Source: Acidovorax delafieldii
GTDB lineage: Bacteria; Pseudomonadota; Gammaproteobacteria; Burkholderiales; Burkholderiaceae_C
Direction: 5' to 3'
DNA: 6,406 nucleotides
NCBI GenBank assembly: GCA_002327945.1
Contig: DCVY01000131.1
Location: forward strand, 1 to 6,406
The translations under genes and the position numbers were made by a program. This document shows positions 6,385 to 6,406 of the stretch, in pieces; position 1 is the first letter of the stretch, and the number at the start of each line of letters is the position of its first letter. The notes beneath the pieces were generated by a model that saw only the letters and a program-made list of their open reading frames with translations, did not search any database and had not been told where the DNA came from.

Positions 6385-6406
6385 CTAGTGTAGTGTTTGA
6401 TTCTTG
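6385..6406. repeat. 22-bp direct repeat, copy 2, at the window edge
   Basis: Exact copy of 6347-6368. The window ends on its last base, so the repeat may be longer or part of a series. The 16 bases between copies (GTTGAACTTAATTGCC) have no obvious relation to the repeat. Confidence 0.9.

Noticed and set aside
6347..6406. CRISPR array from the 22-bp repeats
   Set aside because: Repeat (22) and spacing (16) are both too short for usual arrays, only two copies are seen, and no cas genes are present.

Overview
The window looks like chromosomal DNA from a high-GC betaproteobacterium, most likely of the Comamonadaceae (Acidovorax or a relative). The evidence is strong CTG/GCG/GCC codon use, an RNase R with a lysine- and alanine-rich tail, a large DUF349 protein followed by a YpeA-type acetyltransferase, and an AGCTGC...GCAGCT palindrome after rnr of a kind I recall as common in this family. 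The genus is an inference from memory; no database was searched.

Layout from left to right. Positions 1-170 are a leader with only weak hints: a possible end of an upstream gene and a short hairpin. At 171-2909 (+) lies a 912-residue DUF349 protein with helical repeats, an Arg/Gly/Asp-rich low-complexity segment and a conserved helical C-terminus. It is followed after 4 bases by a degenerate YpeA-like GNAT acetyltransferase pseudogene (2914-3455, +). This pseudogene is broken by a one-base deletion, by an 88-bp nearly palindromic insertion flanked by a 7-bp direct repeat, and by a one-base insertion. A bidirectional terminator (3513-3543) separates this unit from two tandem, identical tRNA-Leu(CAG) genes on the minus strand (3552-3636 and 3826-3910). 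Each tRNA has its own terminator and a shared 12-base leader. At 3930-6254 (+) lies rnr, encoding the exoribonuclease RNase R, followed by a palindromic terminator and two copies of a 22-bp direct repeat that reach the window edge.

Functionally this is mostly housekeeping: translation (a tRNA that reads CUG, the favoured leucine codon here) and RNA turnover (RNase R). I do not see a new multi-gene system. The most notable points are the palindromic element inside the acetyltransferase gene, and the packed rnr/tRNA junction. At that junction the likely rnr Shine-Dalgarno lies in the tRNA leader, the rnr TTG start lies inside the -10 box of the opposite-strand tRNA promoter, and the encoded RNase R lacks the N-terminal winged-helix domain of the E. 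coli enzyme.
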